This document shows positions 45,220-54,279 of a DNA stretch of 64,000 nt, piece by piece. The notes beneath the pieces were generated by a model that was given only the letters and a program-made list of their open reading frames with translations, was not told where the DNA came from and did no database searches. The position numbers and the translations under genes are program-made. This stretch comes from Butyrivibrio sp. NC2007 (GTDB taxonomy: Bacteria > Bacillota > Clostridia > Lachnospirales > Lachnospiraceae): positions 124,001-188,000 of the forward strand of contig NZ_ATWY01000001.1 of the NCBI RefSeq assembly GCF_000421405.1, in the 5' to 3' direction. The stretch's first letter is position 1. Each line of letters opens with the position of its first letter.

Positions 45220-45753
45220 ATGAATAAAGTATTAAAAGAAATACTAAGTACAGTTTTGTATCTGCTGGTTATCTTTGCTCTAACATTTCTGTTTATCACA
45301 TTCGTTGCTCAGAGAACAGAAGTTAGCGGACAGTCAATGGAGCCTACTCTCCATGATGGAGATTCTCTGCTTGTAGATAAGGTTACTTACAGATTCTCTG
45401 ATCCTGCAAGATTTGATATTGTTATTTTCCCTTATAAATACGGGAACAGACAATATTTCATCAAACGTGTCATTGGACTTCCCGGTGAGACCGTTAGAGT
45501 TGATACCGATGGAAATATCTACATTAATGATACTCTTTTATCTGAGAATTATGGTGCCGAGGTTATATTAGACCCCGGAAGGGCCATAGACGGTGTAAAA
45601 CTAGGCCCCGATGAATATTTCGTCATGGGAGATAACAGAAATCACAGTATGGACAGCAGAGATATCACCGTTGGAAGCATCAAAAAGAGTGAGTTTTTGG
45701 GAAAAGCTTTCATAAGGATCTATCCATTTTCTGCTTTCGGAGGTGTTGACTGA
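45220..45753 (+). CDS. lepB: Signal peptidase I (second copy)
   Basis: 177 residues, shorter N-terminal tail than the first copy. Membrane helix about 9-29, catalytic Ser39 in SGQSMEPTL, catalytic Lys82 in FIKRVIGLPGE, and MGDNRNHSMDSRD. Its stop overlaps the rnhB start by one base. Sequence distance between the copies is large, so they are old paralogues, not a recent duplication. Confidence 0.95.
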   Translation: MNKVLKEILSTVLYLLVIFALTFLFITFVAQRTEVSGQSMEPTLHDGDSLLVDKVTYRFSDPARFDIVIFPYKYGNRQYFIKRVIGLPGETVRVDTDGNIYINDTLLSENYGAEVILDPGRAIDGVKLGPDEYFVMGDNRNHSMDSRDITVGSIKKSEFLGKAFIRIYPFSAFGGVD

Positions 45754-46406
45754 TGCCTTCAGCTTCTGAGCAAAAGAAAATAGAGCGCTTAAACAAGGAG
45801 AGAGAGCGCATCTATGAACTTAGCAAATATGAGAGAGAAAACGTAGGCTATGGCCTGTTATGTGGAATAGATGAGGTGGGAAGAGGCCCTCTTGCCGGTC
45901 CTGTCTATGCTGCAGCCGTTATCCTTGATCCGGAAAAAGAAATCTTATATCTAAATGATTCTAAGAAATTATCCGAAAAAAAGAGAGAGGCCCTCTATGA
46001 TGAAATCATGGAGAAGGCTCTTGCTGTTGGAATCGGATGTTCTTCTCCCGAGCGCATTGATGAGATCAATATTCTTCAGGCAACCTTTGAAGCCATGACT
46101 ATGGCTGTAAATAGCCTAAAGGTTAAGCCCGGAGCTCTTTTGATCGATGCTGTTCATATACCACAGCTAGAGGAATATAAGCAGATATCCATTATAAAAG
46201 GTGATGCAAAGAGCGTATCAATAGCCGCTGCAAGTATTATAGCCAAAGTGACAAGGGACAGATTGATGAAAGAAATGGCTCAAAAGTACCCTCAGTACGC
46301 TTTTGATTCCAATAAAGGCTATGGAACAGCAGCTCATATTGCAGCTTTAAAAGAATATGGTCCCTGTGAAATACATAGAAGGTCATTTATAGGAAACTTC
46401 GTATGA
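45753..46406 (+). CDS. rnhB: Ribonuclease HII
   Basis: 217 residues. Active site Asp-Glu pair in CGIDEVGRGPLAGPV (D40, E41), GDAKSVSIAAASI and the final CEIHRRSF. Removes ribonucleotides embedded in DNA. A charged N-terminal extension of about 30 residues precedes the core. Coupled to lepB by one base and to the FliK-like gene by a 4-base overlap (ATGA). Confidence 0.96.
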   Translation: MPSASEQKKIERLNKERERIYELSKYERENVGYGLLCGIDEVGRGPLAGPVYAAAVILDPEKEILYLNDSKKLSEKKREALYDEIMEKALAVGIGCSSPERIDEINILQATFEAMTMAVNSLKVKPGALLIDAVHIPQLEEYKQISIIKGDAKSVSIAAASIIAKVTRDRLMKEMAQKYPQYAFDSNKGYGTAAHIAALKEYGPCEIHRRSFIGNFV

Positions 46407-48133
46407 ATGTCATAAGTAATGTATCACAACAAAATACCGTCGTAATTGATGGCAGACACTTCGGAAATCAAAAAGCTGAAGAGCAGCCTTTAGAGTTAAA
46501 AAGAGGTGGAACCATCCAGGGTACGGTTGTGTCTGTAGCTGACGGCGAAGGTGGCGAGAAAATCGCCACTATCAGCGTTGGTGATAATGTTATAAATGCC
46601 AAGCTTTCAGAAGGAATGGGCCTTAGAGAAGGCCAAACCCTTAATTTTTCTGTTAGAAGCACGGGTTCTTCAGGTGTTACAATAACTCCTCTTTATGCGA
46701 ATACATCTATTGATCAGAGTACTTTAAAAGCTCTGACAGCTGCCGGGATTGAAATAAATAACGACACTGTTCAGATGGTTAAGGATATGATGGAAGCAGG
46801 ACTTCCCATTGGGAAGGATGCGCTTCTTGAAATGAACAAAAACCTGTCTACTTATCCAAATACTTCAATTTCAACCCTGGTTGAGATGAAGAGTCTGGGA
46901 ATTCCAATCAATGACAACAATTTAGTCCAGTTTGAGAGCTACAAAAACTACGAGCATCAGGTTACATCTGCCATGGAAGACATTATGAATGAGCTTCCGG
47001 GCGCATTTTCAGAGCTTACAGCTGCGGGGAATGACAAGGCTGCCCTTGACCTTTATGGGTCGGTTTTGAAGCTCTTTTCCGGGGAAGAAGGACAGGTTAC
47101 TTCAGAGACTCTAGCAGCGTCAGAGGAAGCTCTATTACCAAATGCTGCTGAAACAGCACAGCAGGGCGAAGCTGTAAATCCTGAAACAGCACAGGCACAG
47201 GTACAAGGCGAGAAAGCTGTAACAGATGGTAATCAAGCTCAGACTACTGATACAGCAGTAAATGGAAATGTTCTATCTGATAGTTTCATAAAAGATCTCA
47301 AGAATCTTGGAGTTCCTGAAGAGTCAATTAAAAACTATGAAAATGCGCTTAAGGAGATTAAGCAAAATCCCGATGGCGATAATGCTGCAGCACAGGCCAA
47401 ACTTGAGACTGCGCAAAAAGAGATTTTAAAAGAGCTGTCAACAGCCTTTGAAAAATCAGATATCACCTCTGATCAGACTGCTCAAACCTGGAAAAATGTC
47501 TTTTCCAATAATGACTATACAAAGCTCCTCAAGGACAACATGTCAGCGCAATGGCATTTAAAGCCCGGTGAAGTTGAGAAAAAGGAGAATGTTGAACAGC
47601 TCTATCAAAGACTTGGTAATCAGGTAAAAGGTCTGACATCTGCAATTGAACAACATTTGGGAGCAGAGTCCAAGCTTGGTCAGACAGCAAATAACCTGCA
47701 GAACAATTTGAATTTCATGGATCAGCTCAATCAGATGTTCCAATATGTTCAGCTTCCTCTGCAGATGGCCGGACAAAATGTCCACGGAGACCTTTTTGTA
47801 TATAAGAACAAGCACAAAAAAGTCAGTGAAGATGGATCAGTAAGCGCCGTTCTTCACCTCGATATGGAGCATTTAGGTCCTCTTGATGTATATGTCAAAA
47901 TGAAGGATACCAAGGTTTCTACCAATTTCTACGTGGCAGATGAGAGTATACTGGATCTTATCAATGACAATATCCATATTCTTAATGAAAGGCTTGAAAA
48001 GCGTGGTTATACCATGAGCGTCAAGATGATGCTCCACGATGAAATGGATGGACAGGATGCGGCAGTTGATGAAATGCTGGATGTAATGAAAACACCGCTC
48101 CTTTCAACAGCATCATTTGATGCGAGGGCGTAG
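46403..48133 (+). CDS. FliK-like (YlqG) protein with C-terminal hook-length control domain
   Basis: 576 residues. The C-terminal about 90 residues match the Flg_hook domain of FliK: SAVLHLDMEHLGPLDVYVKM followed by ILDLINDNIHILNERLEKRGY. The middle is Ala/Gln/Glu-rich and probably disordered (about 225-300), and the N-terminal part is a small barrel-like domain (GGTIQGTVVSVADGEGGEK). In Bacillus subtilis ylqG is found at the same place, after rbgA and rnhB. No hook or rod genes are nearby. The function of YlqG-type proteins is not established; a role with the FlhB-like protein encoded next is the natural guess. Confidence 0.75.
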   Translation: MNVISNVSQQNTVVIDGRHFGNQKAEEQPLELKRGGTIQGTVVSVADGEGGEKIATISVGDNVINAKLSEGMGLREGQTLNFSVRSTGSSGVTITPLYANTSIDQSTLKALTAAGIEINNDTVQMVKDMMEAGLPIGKDALLEMNKNLSTYPNTSISTLVEMKSLGIPINDNNLVQFESYKNYEHQVTSAMEDIMNELPGAFSELTAAGNDKAALDLYGSVLKLFSGEEGQVTSETLAASEEALLPNAAETAQQGEAVNPETAQAQVQGEKAVTDGNQAQTTDTAVNGNVLSDSFIKDLKNLGVPEESIKNYENALKEIKQNPDGDNAAAQAKLETAQKEILKELSTAFEKSDITSDQTAQTWKNVFSNNDYTKLLKDNMSAQWHLKPGEVEKKENVEQLYQRLGNQVKGLTSAIEQHLGAESKLGQTANNLQNNLNFMDQLNQMFQYVQLPLQMAGQNVHGDLFVYKNKHKKVSEDGSVSAVLHLDMEHLGPLDVYVKMKDTKVSTNFYVADESILDLINDNIHILNERLEKRGYTMSVKMMLHDEMDGQDAAVDEMLDVMKTPLLSTASFDARA

Positions 48134-48142
48134 GGATTATAA

Positions 48143-48442
48143 ATGCCGGATAATAATGAAAAGCAAAAAGTAAAAACCGCTGTGGCTCTGGCTTATGACC
48201 CAAATGAAGACGGAGCCCCCAAGGTCATAGCATCAGGTAAAGGTGCGCTGGCAGAAAAGATCATTGAACAGGCAAAGGACAACAAAATCCCTGTTCATGA
48301 GGATGACAAACTGGCAGAGACATTATCGCGCCTTGAAATCGGCGAAATGATCCCTCCCGAGCTCTACGAAGTAGTGGCAGAAATTCTGGTATTTGTCGAT
48401 GCCATGGACAAGATTAAAGCAAAAGATAAATCAAGACATTAG
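48143..48442 (+). CDS. FlhB C-terminal-domain-like protein (YlqH/FhlB)
   Basis: 99 residues resembling only the part of FlhB downstream of its NPTH self-cleavage site: KTAVALAYDPNEDGAPKVIA, then KIIEQAKDNKIPVHEDDKLAETL and IGEMIPPELYEVVAEILVFV. The membrane domain and the NPTH motif are absent. In flagellar export FlhB-C binds FliK to switch substrate; here it is paired with the FliK-like gene 9 bases upstream. Such FhlB proteins occur in many Gram-positives, and can sometimes substitute for FlhB-C. Confidence 0.85.
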   Translation: MPDNNEKQKVKTAVALAYDPNEDGAPKVIASGKGALAEKIIEQAKDNKIPVHEDDKLAETLSRLEIGEMIPPELYEVVAEILVFVDAMDKIKAKDKSRH

Positions 48443-48454
48443 AGGTTTAAATAA

Positions 48455-48817
48455 TTGAATAAAAGAGTAGTTGGCGAAACAAGAGAGCTTCTTGCCTGCA
48501 AGTATATTGTCGAAAACGGAGGGGTAATCCTTCATCGCAATTTCAGATGCAGGTTCGGAGAAGTCGATATTATCGCAAAAGACGAAAATTACCTGTGTTT
48601 TATTGAAGTCAAGTTCAGGACAGACGACAGGTTCGGCGCTCCGCAAGAGGCCGTTGATATAAAAAAGCAAAAGCATATTTGCAAAGTCTCACAATTCTAT
48701 TTATATTCTAAGTATAAGTCTTTAGATATTCCCATCAGATACGATGTAATAGCAATTTCCCAGAAAGACAATATATTTGCGTTCAAATGGATCAAGAATG
48801 CATTTGATTATATTTAA
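48455..48817 (+). CDS. yraN: YraN/UPF0102 nuclease-like protein
   Basis: 120 residues starting at a TTG (AGAGG upstream; no ATG in range). PD-(D/E)xK-type fold: GEVDIIAKD and FIEVKFR supply the D...ExK pattern. Family of unknown role, often next to rnhB in bacteria; usually annotated as a Holliday-junction-resolvase-like protein. Confidence 0.9.
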   Translation: MNKRVVGETRELLACKYIVENGGVILHRNFRCRFGEVDIIAKDENYLCFIEVKFRTDDRFGAPQEAVDIKKQKHICKVSQFYLYSKYKSLDIPIRYDVIAISQKDNIFAFKWIKNAFDYI

Positions 48818-48841
48818 AATGAGTATTGGAAAGGATTTACT

Positions 48842-49714
48842 ATGGAAAACAATATTAGGATAAAGCGCTGTGGCGGTGAAAAAACCTTGGAACTTCGAGA
48901 CCACAACGGACTGAAATACCTTGTTTTTCCGAAAATCGAAGAACTTGGTATGGTAGATCATCTCTTTAGCACAAGACTTGGAGGTGTTTCAAAAGGATAT
49001 TATTCAGAATGCAACCTAAGCTATACAAGGGGCGATGATAAAGAAGCTGTAGATGAAAATTACAGATTAGTTGCAGATGCACTTGGACACGGCAAAACGC
49101 TTGATGACTTTGTTTGCACTTTCCAGACGCATACAACAAACATCAAGGTTGTAACAGAAGAAGACAGAGGCAAAGGTCCTGCGCGCCTTCGTGATTATAC
49201 GGATATAGACGGCCTTATAACCAATGTTCCGGGCATAATACTCGGAAGCTTTCACGCAGATTGTCCTCCTGTATATATAATTGATCCTGTCAAAAGAGCT
49301 ATCGGCCTGGTTCACTCGGGTTGGAAAGGCACTAAAGGTAAAATTTCTGCAAAAGCCATCGAAAAAATGAAAGATAACTATGGGTCAAATCCAGAAGATC
49401 TCGTTTGCGCAATCGGACCGTCTATATGCGGACCTTGTTATGAGATCGGAAGGGACGTTGCAGAGGAGTTTGGAAGCTCTTTTACCGAAAAAGAACTATC
49501 TGAATATGAGATTCTGATTCCCTATCCGGAAGATAAATTCAGGCTGTATCTCTGGAATGCCATAAAACTGACACTTCTTCAAAGTGGCGTGAAAAATGAA
49601 AATATTCTGGTTACCGATATCTGTACAAGATGTAATCCGGATCTTTTGTTTTCTCACCGTATACACCATGAAAACAGAGGAAATTTATGTGCTTTTCTGT
49701 CAATCAAAAAGTAA
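48842..49714 (+). CDS. pgeF: Peptidoglycan editing factor / purine nucleoside phosphorylase family PgeF (YfiH, laccase-domain)
   Basis: 290 residues. Family motifs: DHLFSTRLGGVSKG, TFQTHTT (here CTFQTHTTNI), SFHADCPPVYIID with the zinc-binding His/Cys, HSGWKGT and CTRCNPDLLFSHR. Bacterial members act on nucleosides (adenosine deaminase and purine phosphorylase activity) or correct peptidoglycan side chains. The N-terminal 40 residues are extra. Last gene of the lepB-rbgA-rnhB-yraN run. Confidence 0.9.
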   Translation: MENNIRIKRCGGEKTLELRDHNGLKYLVFPKIEELGMVDHLFSTRLGGVSKGYYSECNLSYTRGDDKEAVDENYRLVADALGHGKTLDDFVCTFQTHTTNIKVVTEEDRGKGPARLRDYTDIDGLITNVPGIILGSFHADCPPVYIIDPVKRAIGLVHSGWKGTKGKISAKAIEKMKDNYGSNPEDLVCAIGPSICGPCYEIGRDVAEEFGSSFTEKELSEYEILIPYPEDKFRLYLWNAIKLTLLQSGVKNENILVTDICTRCNPDLLFSHRIHHENRGNLCAFLSIKK

Positions 49715-49735
49715 TTATCGTAAATACGTCTATTT

Positions 49736-49778
49736 CTTAAGAAATCTTAAGAAATTTCGACGGTAAATCTTAAGATTT
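49736..49778 (+). promoter_or_regulatory. CTTAAG direct repeats, candidate response-regulator operator
   Basis: CTTAAGAAAT occurs twice in direct tandem (49736-49745, 49746-49755), and CTTAAGATTT once more at 49769-49778. The last copy takes the position of a -35 box relative to a TATAAG at 49795-49800, which has no other -35. This is the layout of an OmpR-type autoactivated promoter. Confidence 0.5.
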
Positions 49779-49818
49779 TAATGATTTAATAGTTTATAAG
49801 AGATTATGTGAGGATGCT

Positions 49819-50514
49819 ATGGAGAATATTTTAGTTTGTGATGACGACAAGGAAATAGTTGATGCCATTGAGATTTATCTCGAACAGGAAGGCTTTAACG
49901 TCTACAAAGCCTACGACGGTGAAGAAGGATTGTACGTTCTTCGTCATGAGGAAATCCATCTTGCGATCATCGATATCATGATGCCCAAGCTTGATGGTAT
50001 CCATCTGGTAAAAGAGCTAAGGGAATTCAGTACCATACCGGTAATATTCCTTTCTGCAAAATCAGAGGATTCCGACAAGATCCTTGGCCTTAATATCGGT
50101 GCCGACGACTATGTGACCAAGCCTTTTAATCCGCTTGAGCTGGTTGCCAGGGTTAAATCTAACGTAAGAAGATATACATCTCTTGGAAAAGTGGTTGAAA
50201 GAGCTAATGTCTATACTTCAGGTGGGCTTATGGTCGATGATAATGCCAAGAAGGTCACAGTATTTGGAGAAGATATCAGGCTTACTCCCATTGAATACAA
50301 GATCCTTGTTTTCCTTGCCAAGAACAAAGGTAAAGTTTATTCCATTGATCAGATCTATGAGAATATTTGGAACGATATTTCTGTGCGCACCGACAATACC
50401 ATAGCAGTTCACATCAGGCACATAAGAGAAAAAATAGAAGTAGACCCGAGAGAACCCAAGTTCCTTAAGGTGGTTTGGGGTGTCGGCTACAAAATTGAGG
50501 ATGACAGAAAATGA
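49819..50514 (+). CDS. OmpR family response regulator
   Basis: 231 residues. Receiver domain with VCDDDKE, phosphorylated Asp52 in IIDIMMPKLDG, the Thr/Ser in FLSAKSED and Lys in KPFNPLEL; then a winged-helix DNA-binding domain (about 130-230, LTPIEYKILVFLAKNKGKVYS; VHIRHIREKIE). It overlaps the kinase gene by 4 bases (ATGA). The regulon is unknown; the CTTAAG repeats upstream are a candidate self-binding site. Confidence 0.94.
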   Translation: MENILVCDDDKEIVDAIEIYLEQEGFNVYKAYDGEEGLYVLRHEEIHLAIIDIMMPKLDGIHLVKELREFSTIPVIFLSAKSEDSDKILGLNIGADDYVTKPFNPLELVARVKSNVRRYTSLGKVVERANVYTSGGLMVDDNAKKVTVFGEDIRLTPIEYKILVFLAKNKGKVYSIDQIYENIWNDISVRTDNTIAVHIRHIREKIEVDPREPKFLKVVWGVGYKIEDDRK

Positions 50515-52997
50515 AAAGTGTGACAACAAAGATGAAGGCAATTAGGTTTTTTCAGCATGTTCTGGCAGCATTGATTGCCTTTGTTATTGCAACTTCTCTC
50601 GCAGGAAGCAGCATTATGATACAGGGTATAAACGGATATTATTCATATAGCCTGTATGATTCAGATAGAAACAGGTCTTACGAGGACTCATATCTTTTTA
50701 ATAATATTCTTGGAAACAATATATCCGATGTTTTAAGACACGTTGCCATCAAGACTCAGATGGAAACAAACGGCATATATGACAGCAAGAAAAAGGTTGA
50801 TGTTACAGCTTATGTTAACAGAGGTGCAAATCTGACCGGAGACTATGTAACTGCTGTTTACTACCTCTCAGATCTTCTTAAATGGGCTCAGAGCGGCTTT
50901 AATTATGAAACCAAGAATTTCACAGAGGAAGAGAGTGAAGTTTTCTTAAGTCCGACAACGACTTATACGCATCTAAAGAGTAACGCTTATTCCGGTGGTC
51001 TTAATTCTTATCTTAATTCACAGATAGAAGGAAACAGCTTAAACTTCTCAATTTCCGGCAACTCGGTTCCAAAGGAAGGTGGAGAGCACACATATCTCAT
51101 AAACAGATATCAGACCGTTGACGGCAAGAACATAGAGAATATTGTATCTACCTGGGAAGAGTATAACCTTGTATGTTCCTATGTAGAAGAGGCAGCAAAA
51201 GATCTTTTGTCCAATTATGAAGAGTACAACAAGGCTGAAGGTTACTATGATTACGCAACAACCAACCTTAGATACTATATTGTAAGGACCATAAACGGGA
51301 AAAATGATGTCTATACCAATATTTCAGAGCTATCCGGCGAGACAACAGGCAAAAACATCAAGTCTATCTTTGAAGATTACGGGAAATATATCTATTACTG
51401 TCCTTACGAGCTAAATTATGAGACTAATACGCTGATAAAAGAAGGCGTGTTAAGAACAATAGTCAAATCCTTTAGCTATGCTTATCCTGATCAGATTAAG
51501 ATGTACATCGCAGTTGACACTAATGATTACCCTGCTTCGGATGCCTTTACGGATGGTCGTAACAGCTTTAACAGGTTTATGCCTTATAAATCACAGCTTT
51601 ATATTCTGGGAATAGTATTTGCGTTTATTTACATTTTCCTGTTTGTTCTTTATCTCAGGCTTATGAACAAAAAGGAAATTCCGGTTTCATCGACAGAAGA
51701 AGCTCCTGCAGAGTCTCATGGACTCTACACTGAGGGTGTATTTCTCATCGGCGTTCTGATAATGGCAGTTCCAATTGTCGGAGGGTTCCTTTTAAGGTTT
51801 ATGACCGGCAGTCTTTCAGCAATAATGCGTGAGACATATTTTCCTTATGCATGCGCGTTGGCAGGATTTATATTTAATATTGGCCTGCTGTTCGCAATTT
51901 ATGGAATTATCCGCAAGGTTAAGAATAAGACTGCTTATCAGGACAGCTTGCTTAGAACCATTATCCTTTCTGTTAAGAACCTGATAACTAATACAACTGA
52001 CAACGGTAATGTCATAATCAGGACCTGGATTCCATTCGTATTCTTTGTGGTGATGAACATATTACTTACCCGAATAGGAATTGCAGGAATTGTAATAGCC
52101 TGCCTCCTTGATCTTCTTGTAGGAATTTACCTCTACAGGCAGAACCTCGACAGAGATAAAATCATTGCTGTTATAAATGATATAAAGAACGGCAATGTGA
52201 AATCCAAGGTCGAGGTAAAAGAGCTTCATTCAGACAATATAGCTCTTGCAGAAGCCGTTAATTCCATCGGTGAAGGAATAGAAGAAGCAGTAAACACAAG
52301 TATGAAGGATGAAAAGCTCAAGGCAGACCTTATAACCAATGTGTCCCACGATATAAAAACGCCTCTTACATCCATTATCAATTATGTTGATCTTATCAAG
52401 AGAGAAGATATTGATAATGAGAGGGTAAAAGAATATGTTGATGTCCTTGAACTTAAGTCGCAGAAGTTAAAACAATTGACTGAAGATCTTGTTGAAGCTT
52501 CTAAGATAAGCTCCGGAAATATCAGCATTCAGCTTACCAAGATCAATTTCGTTGAGCTTGTTAATCAGACAATAGGAGAGTTCTATGAAAAGCTGGAAGA
52601 TAACGGCCTTTCTGTTATCTTTAAGCCTGAGCAGTCTAATATGACAATTATGGCTGATGCAAGACATTTGTGGAGGGTTATTGAGAATCTTCTAAACAAT
52701 GTATGTAAGTACGCTCTTACAGGGACCAGAGTTTATCTCGATATGCATTATGAGACTGTTGAAAATGCTGAAAAGGTTATTTTCTCAATCAAGAATATCT
52801 CAGCAAAAGAGCTGAACATCGATGCTTCAGAACTTGCTGAAAGATTTATAAGAGGAGATGAATCAAGAACAACAGAAGGCAGTGGACTGGGTCTTTCAAT
52901 TGCCAAGAACCTGACAACTGCACAGGGCGGAACATTTGATATAAGGCTTGATGGAGATCTCTTTAAAGTAGTTATCACATTTGACGCCTGCAAATAA
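50511..52997 (+). CDS. Sensor histidine kinase with large extracellular domain
   Basis: 828 residues. One membrane helix (about 12-35), an extracellular region of about 320 residues with Tyr/Asn/Ser-rich sequence, then five more hydrophobic helices (about 361-383, 408-430, 443-470 and a pair at 505-542). HisKA follows with the phosphorylated His613 in NVSHDIKTPLTS, and a HATPase domain with NLLNNVCKYA (N box) and GSGLGLSIAKN (G box). This two-part sensor layout (extracellular domain plus a multi-helix block) is common in Lachnospiraceae kinases; the ligand is unknown. The short linker before HisKA may be a HAMP-like element (VINDIKNGNVKSKVEV). Terminator follows at 53013. Confidence 0.92.
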   Translation: MKSVTTKMKAIRFFQHVLAALIAFVIATSLAGSSIMIQGINGYYSYSLYDSDRNRSYEDSYLFNNILGNNISDVLRHVAIKTQMETNGIYDSKKKVDVTAYVNRGANLTGDYVTAVYYLSDLLKWAQSGFNYETKNFTEEESEVFLSPTTTYTHLKSNAYSGGLNSYLNSQIEGNSLNFSISGNSVPKEGGEHTYLINRYQTVDGKNIENIVSTWEEYNLVCSYVEEAAKDLLSNYEEYNKAEGYYDYATTNLRYYIVRTINGKNDVYTNISELSGETTGKNIKSIFEDYGKYIYYCPYELNYETNTLIKEGVLRTIVKSFSYAYPDQIKMYIAVDTNDYPASDAFTDGRNSFNRFMPYKSQLYILGIVFAFIYIFLFVLYLRLMNKKEIPVSSTEEAPAESHGLYTEGVFLIGVLIMAVPIVGGFLLRFMTGSLSAIMRETYFPYACALAGFIFNIGLLFAIYGIIRKVKNKTAYQDSLLRTIILSVKNLITNTTDNGNVIIRTWIPFVFFVVMNILLTRIGIAGIVIACLLDLLVGIYLYRQNLDRDKIIAVINDIKNGNVKSKVEVKELHSDNIALAEAVNSIGEGIEEAVNTSMKDEKLKADLITNVSHDIKTPLTSIINYVDLIKREDIDNERVKEYVDVLELKSQKLKQLTEDLVEASKISSGNISIQLTKINFVELVNQTIGEFYEKLEDNGLSVIFKPEQSNMTIMADARHLWRVIENLLNNVCKYALTGTRVYLDMHYETVENAEKVIFSIKNISAKELNIDASELAERFIRGDESRTTEGSGLGLSIAKNLTTAQGGTFDIRLDGDLFKVVITFDACK

Positions 52998-53012
52998 AAT
53001 ATCCAAAAAAGA

Positions 53013-53037
53013 AGCCTCCGGAGATAATCCGGAGGCT
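53013..53037. terminator. Bidirectional terminator between the kinase and PRPP synthetase genes
   Basis: Perfect 10-base stem AGCCTCCGGA / TCCGGAGGCT, loop GATAA. The left flank AAAAAAG gives a good T-tract on the minus strand; on the plus strand only ATTTATT follows. Confidence 0.85.
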
Positions 53038-53042
53038 ATTTA

Positions 53043-54239
53043 TTACTCGTAAAGTTCAGGTGCTATAAGACCCTTATTGTATTTGTCTACGATCTCATGG
53101 ATCTTGTCAGTTGGCATATTAACCGTTGACATTGATGCATCATGATTGAGGAAATCGATGATCGTAGCAAGGAATTTACCCATATCTGCGATGAAGATGT
53201 ATTCTCTTGACTTAACATCGTCATTCATGTAGGTGAGGTTAGTAGTAATGACTGCGTCAAAGTACCCCTCCTTATAACCTTCATCAAATTTCTTCATTCC
53301 ATCTGTGAAAAGACCAAAGGTTGTGCAGATGAATACTCGCTTAGCGCCCATGCTCTTAAGCTGACGGGCAGTATCTATCATACTTGATCCTGAAGAGATC
53401 ATATCATCGATGATGATGACATCACGTCCCTTGATGTCTGAACCAAGGAATTCATGAGCAACGATAGGATTGGATCCGTTTACGATGTGAGCGTAGTCAC
53501 GCCTCTTATAGAACATACCGGTATCTGCGCCGATTACGTTGGCAAAATATACGGCTCTGTCCAAAGCACCCTCATCCGGGCTGATTACAGTAAGATGGTC
53601 TTTATCTACTGTAAGGTCATTGATGTGTGAGAGAAGTGCCTTCATAAACTGATAGGAAGCAAGGAAATTATCGAAGCCTCCTAAAGGCTTGGCATTGGAT
53701 ATTCTGGGATCATGAGCATCGAAAGTGATAAAGTTCGATATACCCATGTCATGAAGCTCTTTAAACATCTGAGCTGCATCAAGGGATTCCATTCCGGATC
53801 TCTTATGCTGACGTCCTTCGTACAGGAAGGGCATGATAACATTTATTCTCTTGGCTTTTCCTGTGATTGCGCCGATGACTCTTTTAAGATCCTGATAATG
53901 ATCGTCAGGAGATTTGTGATTCTCATAATTGTACATCTTATAAGTGATGCTGTAGTTACATACATCAGTAAGGATATACACATCATGACCACGAACTGAT
54001 TCATTGATTGTAGCCTTGGCTTCTCCGCTTCCGAAGCGATCAAGAGAGTAGGCTATCTGATAGCTGTCCTTGGCATATCCGTGAAAAGCAGGATCGCCTT
54101 CGGGCATTTGGTGTAGATTTCTTCTGAATTCTGCGATATACTTGTCAACGCTCTCACCAAGTTCTTTGGCTGACTCCATAACAATAAGATTGAGAGGAGC
54201 TACAGGAATGAGAGACTCAAGCTGGTGAAAATCTGGCAT
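53043..54239 (-). CDS. prs: Ribose-phosphate diphosphokinase (PRPP synthetase), extended type
   Basis: 398 residues from the ATG at 54239 (AAGGAAGG upstream); an upstream reading to 54293 has no ribosome site. The PRPP-binding loop VIIIDDMISSGSSM is intact, and the FDAHDPR and SPDEGALDRA segments match PRPP synthetases. Makes 5-phosphoribosyl diphosphate for nucleotide, histidine and tryptophan synthesis. It is about 80 residues longer than the usual 310-320. It also lacks the standard N-terminal S/G-rich opening, so it belongs to a divergent subgroup seen in clostridia; a classical prs elsewhere in the genome is likely. Divergent from the PDZ/radical SAM gene. Confidence 0.85.
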   Translation of the reverse strand: MPDFHQLESLIPVAPLNLIVMESAKELGESVDKYIAEFRRNLHQMPEGDPAFHGYAKDSYQIAYSLDRFGSGEAKATINESVRGHDVYILTDVCNYSITYKMYNYENHKSPDDHYQDLKRVIGAITGKAKRINVIMPFLYEGRQHKRSGMESLDAAQMFKELHDMGISNFITFDAHDPRISNAKPLGGFDNFLASYQFMKALLSHINDLTVDKDHLTVISPDEGALDRAVYFANVIGADTGMFYKRRDYAHIVNGSNPIVAHEFLGSDIKGRDVIIIDDMISSGSSMIDTARQLKSMGAKRVFICTTFGLFTDGMKKFDEGYKEGYFDAVITTNLTYMNDDVKSREYIFIADMGKFLATIIDFLNHDASMSTVNMPTDKIHEIVDKYNKGLIAPELYE

Positions 54240-54279
54240 GTTTAATCCTTCCTTACGTTTTGTATGTCGGTACATATCT

